Shown here: piece after piece, positions 9,501 to 11,588 of the stretch
Layout: the number at the start of each line of letters is the position of its first letter
Position numbering within the stretch: the stretch's first letter is position 1
NCBI GenBank assembly: GCA_003024985.2
Contig: PXIH01S0000632.1
Length of the DNA stretch: 11,588 nt
From: Euperipatoides rowelli
Taxonomy: Eukaryota; Onychophora; Udeonychophora; Euonychophora; Peripatopsidae
Direction: 5' to 3' (one strand)
Translations under genes and position numbers: made by a program
The notes under the pieces: generated by a model
What the model saw: the letters and a program-made list of their open reading frames with translations, nothing else
The model's database searches: none
Told to the model about the DNA's origin: nothing

Positions 9501-10210
9501 AACATTCTTGTATACATTTTTGAAATAAGGGATAACCAATATCAAAATACAGGACATTTTAGCATTCCAACAAAACTTGTCAGGACTAGGGGACACATCT
9601 TTAAAATATGGTACAATCCCTTATTATATGGGATGTCTGAAATCCCTAACTGTATATAAAGTACATACTGTATGCTGTAGCTGTGTGTAAACTTCTTTCT
9701 GCATTATTCTAATTTGTAAATTTTCAGCTTTCAAAAGTATTTTTTCCCAAAAAATTTTCATGTCCTTTTTGTAAATGCTTTCAGCACTCATTTTCTTTCA
9801 ATTGGAATTTTACTCATTTTCCATTTATCCATTTCAACATGAGTCTTATTACAGTACATCCATGTAATATTTTTATATTTTATATGAATTTTTTTTTTTT
9901 TTTTGCTGGGTAGTTCAAATTTTTTTTTTTAAATTTTATTTGTTCAGTCTGTAAAATTGTTAGAAGAAAAACTGGGACCTCGTCAGAATTTGCCACCTTT
10001 GTTGGCTAAGCTTAGTGAAAGGCCTGCAGAGAAGTTGGATTACCTTGGAGTTTCTTATGGGTTAACCAGTGAACTTTTAAGGTAAATTATGAAGACATTT
10101 TTTGTGATCGAACTGATGTTATTCCTTTAATAAATTTATATTTATAAATTATTTATTTTAGATTTTGGAAAAAATCGGGGTATACTCCTGTTTATTTAAG
10201 GCAGACAGCA
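3361..10210 (+). CDS. NAT10: RNA cytidine acetyltransferase NAT10/Kre33, internal part of a multi-exon gene
   Basis: Eight exons join in frame: 3361-3552, 3764-3864, 6541-6657, 6762-6863, 7028-7102, 7193-7306, 9948-10081 and 10162-10210, about 295 residues of a protein that is about 1025 residues long in human. All introns are GT-AG. Family hallmarks appear in order: SIRYKPGD and EKWLNELLCLD, YYVNRDTLF, ASHYK then NSPNDLQLMSDAPAHH, CLEGEISRSS, SGDLIPW, VRVVRIATHPDYQ then MGYGSR (the GNAT acetyl-CoA loop, Q-x-x-G-x-G), LPPLLAKLSERPAEKLDYLG, and FWKKSGYTPVYLRQTA. Known role of the family: an ATP-dependent nucleolar enzyme forming N4-acetylcytidine in 18S rRNA and, with THUMPD1/Tan1, in tRNA. 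The Walker-type ATPase region and the C-terminal tail are not in the window. No frameshift or stop interrupts the exons, so the gene looks intact. The identity is very secure; only the end of the first visible exon is uncertain. Confidence 0.96.
3503..3556 (+). promoter_or_regulatory. Competing 5' splice sites of exon A
   Basis: Three GT dinucleotides could end exon A: GTGATC at 3505, GTGTAT at 3553 and GTATGC at 3555. The first two both leave one base of a split codon, which joins TC at 3764 to make a Phe codon, and they differ by 48 bases, i.e. 16 codons. The third has the best +3 to +5 bases but leaves no partial codon and would shift exon B out of frame. Which site is used cannot be decided from the DNA alone. 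Confidence 0.5.
3764..3864 (+). CDS. NAT10: NAT10 exon B
   Basis: Two bases complete a split codon, then 33 codons encode TYYVNRDTLF and a segment ending ASHYK, a near match to the human segment. The acceptor is CTTAATTTAG at 3763 and the donor GTAAAT at 3865, leaving phase 0. In animal and yeast NAT10 the YYVNRDTLF-ASHYK stretch lies just before the GNAT domain. No other AG nearby gives an open frame, which fixes the phase required of the preceding donor. Confidence 0.95.
3906..3934. repeat. Perfect 12-bp hairpin in intron B-C
   Basis: ATATACTGTATA and its exact reverse complement are separated by CTCTA. It lies 42 bases after the exon B donor. ACTGTA/TACAGT-type words recur throughout the window, so it may be a low-complexity effect. 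Confidence 0.8.
3997..4005. repeat. G9 homopolymer
   Basis: Nine consecutive G in the NAT10 intron, followed by TTCCTAGG. Slippage-prone; no function seen. Confidence 0.9.
4313..4463 (+). repeat. Short direct repeat pair
   Basis: ACAGCTGTGTTTCT (4313-4326) and ACGGCTGTGTTTCT (4450-4463) differ at one base and are 137 bases apart. The second copy runs into TTCAGGCATACCCCTGG; its reverse complement resembles a CAGGGG-type transposon end, but no partner end was found. Confidence 0.45.
4482..4491. repeat. G10 homopolymer
   Basis: Ten consecutive G after CCCCTGGT. No function seen. Confidence 0.9.
4534..4690 (+). repeat. A-rich tandem repeat, unit about 51-55 bp
   Basis: Two clear units carry an A-run, GCTT (4571 and 4622), an ATCAGA block, GCAACAAAA(C/T)GTCCAGTC (4589-4606 and 4644-4661). 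A degraded unit precedes them (CAACATAACGAGC) and another follows (CAAAAAGAAGAAAAAGG). Unit length differs because the A-runs vary. A similar A-run/GCTTATC arrangement lies at 69-116. Confidence 0.65.
4714..4722. repeat. C9 homopolymer
   Basis: Nine consecutive C followed by TCCCC, just after the tandem repeat. The immediate surroundings are AT-rich. Confidence 0.9.
5139..5395 (+). repeat. Dispersed repeat, copy 2
   Basis: Diverged collinear copy of 2496-2729, in the same orientation. It contains an A11-T8 block (5210-5228) absent from copy 1. Its upstream part (ATTCCACGG, then GATTAAT, then CCAATGG) also resembles the interior of the mariner MITE around 5854-5910 (TTTTCCAATGG, GATAAAT, CCAATG), suggesting common ancestry with that element. 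Ends are approximate. Confidence 0.6.
5583..6089. mobile_element. Non-autonomous Tc1/mariner-type element (MITE), 507 bp
   Basis: The element is bounded by TA at 5581-5582 and 6090-6091, the target duplication of Tc1/mariner transposons. Its ends are inverted repeats: GAACAGTTTGTGGCAAAAT (5585-5603) is matched exactly by its reverse complement at 6069-6087, and similarity extends inward to about 40 bp (TAG, then ACTCAT and AAGTTTT on the right arm; a diverged version on the left). The outer two bases are AT on one side and AC on the other. The interior has no transposase: the 61-codon open frame from its first base is not recognisable and spans the TIR. It is mobilised, if at all, by a transposase encoded elsewhere. 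It lies in the NAT10 intron between exons B and C. The superfamily rests on the TA duplication and TIR layout only. Confidence 0.85.
6271..6378 (+). repeat. Diverged tandem duplication, period 91 bp
   Basis: TTTTTTCATTTTTAAAC occurs at 6271-6287 and again at 6362-6378. The bases after each copy are also alike (GGGGTGAGAGATAT and GGATGGGGAGATAT), so this is a duplicated block rather than a chance word. Confidence 0.65.
6331..6342. repeat. G12 homopolymer
   Basis: The longest G run in the window, inside a purine-rich stretch (about 6314-6355) of the duplicated block. G-rich enough to form a quadruplex in principle with GGGG at 6317-6320 and GG groups nearby. Confidence 0.9.
6541..6657 (+). CDS. 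NAT10: NAT10 exon C
   Basis: Thirty-nine codons, phase 0 at both ends. It encodes NSPNDLQLMSDAPAHHIFCL, one of the most conserved blocks in the family, then LLGPVDPTKNILPEIL and CAVQ. The acceptor is TTATTCTCAG and the donor GTATGC. In the protein this block leads into the GNAT acetyltransferase domain. Confidence 0.97.
6762..6863 (+). CDS. NAT10: NAT10 exon D (start of GNAT fold)
   Basis: Thirty-four codons, phase 0 at both ends: VCLEGEISRSSI, a variable LSQGQRA segment, then SGDLIPWTLAQQ. CLEGEIS and GDLIPW match human and yeast orthologues. The acceptor is TAGCTTTTTAG and the donor GTTAGT. The intron before it is only 104 bases. Confidence 0.97.
7028..7102 (+). CDS. NAT10: NAT10 exon E (GNAT core strand)
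   Basis: Twenty-five codons, phase 0 at both ends: FQDNDFPSLSGVRVVRIATH followed by PDYQK. VRIA-HP-YQ is the beta strand leading into the acetyl-CoA pyrophosphate loop of GNAT enzymes, and the Gln here is the first residue of the Q-x-x-G-x-G motif. The intron after K cuts this motif in two. Acceptor TTCTGTTCTAG, donor GTTGGC. Confidence 0.97.
7193..7306 (+). CDS. NAT10: NAT10 exon F (acetyl-CoA loop and helix)
   Basis: Thirty-eight codons, phase 0 at both ends. It starts MGYGSRTLELLQKYYEGK, giving both glycines of the acetyl-CoA-binding motif; the first corresponds to the glycine whose mutation (G641E in human NAT10) is reported to abolish acetyltransferase activity. The rest, up to AVPTVDSE, is the variable linker that is also variable between human and yeast. 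Acceptor TTTTATTTAG after a 90-base intron, donor GTGAGA. Confidence 0.97.
8229..8900 (+). mobile_element. Decayed LTR-retrotransposon fragment (gag zinc knuckle and aspartic protease, probably Ty3/gypsy)
   Basis: In one reading frame, 8229-8270 encodes a CCHC zinc knuckle: Cys 8238, His 8253 and Cys 8268 keep the C-x4-H-x4-C spacing, while the first Cys codon is now TGG (Trp) at 8229. A Lys-rich tail follows. In the same frame an aspartic-protease start appears at 8436-8462, with the catalytic DTGST at 8445-8459, open from 8412 to a TGA at 8574. Between them are stops at 8301, 8394, 8400 and 8409, and further breaks follow. A stretch at about 8844-8900 (reading TEYRRLLDTL) resembles the protease-RT linker of Ty3/gypsy polyproteins, but weakly. 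No RT, integrase or LTRs are found. It lies in sense orientation in a NAT10 intron and is dead. The nucleocapsid-protease order fits Ty3/gypsy; BEL/Pao is possible. Confidence 0.75.
9135..9648. mobile_element. Non-autonomous hAT-type element (MITE), 514 bp
   Basis: The two ends are imperfect inverted repeats: TAGGGATCCCAGA on the left and, on the opposite strand, TAGGGATTTCAGA on the right (11 of 13). A second matched word, AATAAGGGA, lies 22 bases in from the left end (9157-9165) and 23 bases in from the right end (9617-9625, inverted). It recurs inside as AATAAGGGATAACC (9524-9537) against AATAAGGGACAACC on the left, like the subterminal repeats bound by hAT transposases. The flanking octamers ACTAAATA (9127-9134) and ACTGTATA (9649-9656) agree at 6 of 8 positions, fitting an aged 8-bp target duplication. 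It contains a G11 run and no transposase; the 63-codon frame at 9275-9466 is not recognisable. Confidence 0.75.
9180..9190. repeat. G11 homopolymer inside the hAT-type MITE
   Basis: Eleven consecutive G, 45 bases in from the left end of the element. Probably carried by the element or expanded by slippage after insertion. Confidence 0.9.
9948..10081 (+). CDS. NAT10: NAT10 exon G
   Basis: Forty-four codons plus two bases: SVKLLEEKLGPRQNLPPLLA, then KLSERPAEKLDYLGVSYGLT and SELL, with the last split codon giving Arg. The LPPLL-KL-E-P-LDYLGVSYGLT block is diagnostic for NAT10/Kre33. The acceptor is ATTTGTTCAG and the donor GTAAAT at 10082. The following intron is only 80 bases. Confidence 0.97.
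10162..10210 (+). CDS. NAT10: NAT10 exon H
   Basis: One base completes an Arg codon, then 16 codons encode FWKKSGYTPVYLRQTA, matching FWK-x3-F-PVYLRQT in the family. The acceptor is TTTATTTTAG and the donor GTGAGT, a strong consensus. In human and yeast the next residues are NDLTGEH; no sequence encoding them is found in the remaining 1378 bases, so the next exon lies beyond the window. Confidence 0.95.
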
Positions 10211-10916
10211 GTGAGTTATTTTTTATAATTGTATTAATACTTTTTTTTTCTTATCTGCGTTTATGTAATGCTAGGTTTAAATGTAGTAGGTAATTCACTA
10301 AATAGGAAATTATTTATTGTACAGTAACCCTATGACATTGGTATGAATTGCTAGATTAACAAGTTCTACTCATTAGCTTACTTTTGGTTTTGAAAAAAAT
10401 TTCAATGTCCAAAGCAAAAGGAAAAAAAAACTGTGTAGCAAATTATAAAGCATATAGGAAAACTTTAAACATTAATTTAGCTATTCCAGTGTTGCTCTTT
10501 ATCATTTGCTTATTTCCCATGTGAGTATCAAAATATTCTAATTAGGAAGTAAAGAATTAACTTTAATGTCTCCACGACATTGCAGTATACCATACTTATT
10601 TTGTGTAGCTCAAAATGTGGTGTTTGAGTACAAGTAGAGGAAAGGGGGGCTTTTATAACCTGTCTGGTTTGATCCTTGCTCTTGCTTTGAAGAAGTATGG
10701 AATACCTGCATCTGGGCATTATTGGGATTAAAATATCTGTTCTTGATGCTAATGAAGCAGCATTTATTGCAGTGATAAATATAGCTATAAATACTCAAAT
10801 CTTTGAGAAATATATCTGTAGTCAACTTCCATGAATTTGCATGGGGAGAGTGATGAGATCAAATTTTAGATCAGAGTTGTACCTCATTTCCATATTCAAA
10901 GAAAGAATTATTAAGC

Positions 10917-10942
10917 TTTAGATCTCAAGGATGAGATCTAAA
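10917..10942. repeat. Perfect 11-bp inverted repeat
   Basis: TTTAGATCTCA and TGAGATCTAAA flank the loop AGGA. Related words (GATGAGATCAAAT, TTTTAGATCAGAG) occur at 10851-10876, about 60 bases upstream, so the block may be partly duplicated. Confidence 0.8.
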
Positions 10943-11226
10943 TTGATTTTCCTTCTGATTTATAGTAGAATTTTTTCATTTTCTAGAAATATTGATAATT
11001 TTCTCATGTGAATTCTTTGTTAGAAGTCACAACACAAATCTCACATTTACAGTTAATTCACTTTATTAATCAAGAATAATAATGTTATTTGTATTAATAT
11101 TTTCTATATGTACAATGTACACGCATATTTTTTCATTTCATTTTAGAAATTGATTTGTGCCTTTGATTACTGGTTTAAATCCTGAGAGAGATGTTTTGGC
11201 TTCTATAATTTTATTTTGTGTATGCC

Positions 11227-11493
11227 TTACATCATTAATGGAATTTTGTTATCTTTGATTAATAAAGTGTAGCTAAATGCAAGATTTGTGTTGCAACCTT
11301 CTTCTAATCTTTTTAAATAAATATGAAGAAGTGACAACTGCAGGTATGCATTGTATAAATTGGTCGGGTGATTTTTTAATAGCTTATACTTTGAAAATTC
11401 TTTCACTGCAAGTTCTTCCATAGATTGTGAAGTGTGCTGTTCATTAAAGGGAGCATCTCTGACATCTGTTATGATCACATGATTCAAGGTCAT
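11227..11493 (-). other. Antisense open reading frame of 88 codons, doubtful
   Basis: An ATG-initiated frame with a mixed, protein-like composition (not low complexity), ending TAA, with AATAAA 12 bases downstream on the same strand (11215-11210). No domain is recognised. In sequence this AT-rich about one frame of this length is expected by chance over the window, so its existence is weak evidence. It could be a terminal exon or pseudogene of an opposite-strand gene, or nothing. Confidence 0.15.
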
Positions 11494-11579
11494 GAAACAA
11501 TATTTTCCTCATATTTAACGGTGAAAAAAAAAATCTTGAAATTAGAATTTAACACACGAGTTGAATTAAAGACCACCCT

Positions 11580-11588
11580 CCCCCCCCC
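11580..11588. repeat. C homopolymer at the window edge (at least 9)
   Basis: Nine C up to the last base, preceded by CCACCCT. Its full length is unknown because the window ends here. Confidence 0.85.

Larger units (their letters stand above)
7307..9947 (+). other. Intron F-G of NAT10 (2641 bp)
   Basis: It runs from GTGAGA to ATTTGTTCAG. Bases 7307-8228 are AT-rich and I recognise nothing in them. A decayed LTR-retrotransposon fragment follows (about 8229-8900), then a 514-bp hAT-type MITE (9135-9648), then T-rich sequence up to the acceptor. Open frames at 8910-9131 and 9275-9466 are made of low-complexity or MITE sequence and are not treated as genes. Confidence 0.85.
10211..11588 (+). other. 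Start of the next NAT10 intron (at least 1378 bp)
   Basis: AT-rich sequence after the donor GTGAGT, with no exon encoding the expected NDLTGEH continuation. It holds a perfect 11-bp inverted repeat (10917-10942), a minus-strand open frame (11227-11493) of uncertain meaning, and a C run at the window edge. Overlapping minus-strand frames at 10528-10825 have no recognisable content. Confidence 0.75.

Noticed and set aside
10850-10958. Possible intronic box C/D snoRNA: GTGATGA at 10850-10856 and CTGA at 10955-10958, attractive because ribosome-biogenesis genes often host snoRNAs.
   Set aside because: The bases outside the boxes do not pair to form the terminal stem, and no clear C'/D' boxes are present. 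Such short words are common by chance.
1-11588. tRNA genes, rRNA, CRISPR arrays, bacterial operons or phage genes.
   Set aside because: No cloverleaf with A and B boxes, no spaced direct repeats of CRISPR type, and the gene structure with GT-AG introns is eukaryotic.

Overview
The window is animal nuclear DNA: very AT-rich (about 30% G+C by eye), with a gene split by GT-AG introns and full of old transposon debris. It carries the middle part of one protein-coding gene on the + strand, an orthologue of NAT10 (Kre33 in yeast), the RNA cytidine acetyltransferase that makes N4-acetylcytidine in 18S rRNA and tRNA. Eight exons are recognised between 3361 and 10210 and together encode about 295 residues, by my estimate roughly human residues 460-745. 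They cover the end of the helicase-like region and most of the GNAT acetyltransferase domain. The first and last exons of the gene lie outside the window. The protein is close to animal NAT10 but clearly not vertebrate-like in its surroundings. The repeat content suggests an invertebrate, but I cannot name the lineage from the sequence.

Layout. 1-3360: sequence upstream of the first visible exon, presumably intron. It holds a hAT-like transposon end at the left edge, A-rich repeats, AT-rich perfect inverted repeats and one copy of a dispersed repeat (2496-2729). 3361-3864: exons A and B, separated by a 211-base intron whose donor is ambiguous. 3865-6540: a 2.7 kb intron with a perfect hairpin, a 51-55 bp tandem repeat, the second copy of the dispersed repeat (5139-5395), a 507-bp TA-flanked mariner-type MITE (5583-6089) and a diverged 91-bp duplication. 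6541-7306: exons C, D, E and F, closely spaced. 7307-9947: a 2.6 kb intron containing a decayed LTR-retrotransposon gag-pol fragment in sense orientation (about 8229-8900) and a 514-bp hAT-type MITE with an 8-bp target duplication (9135-9648). 9948-10210: exons G and H. 10211-11588: the start of another long intron with no recognised exon.

Nothing here looks like a new multi-gene system. The points most worth a second look are a pair of frame-compatible alternative splice donors 48 bases apart in exon A, two well-delimited non-autonomous DNA transposons, a possible family link between the mariner MITE and the two dispersed repeat copies, and a run of four successive exons that can each be skipped without changing frame. 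Seven long G or C homopolymers stand out against the AT-rich background.
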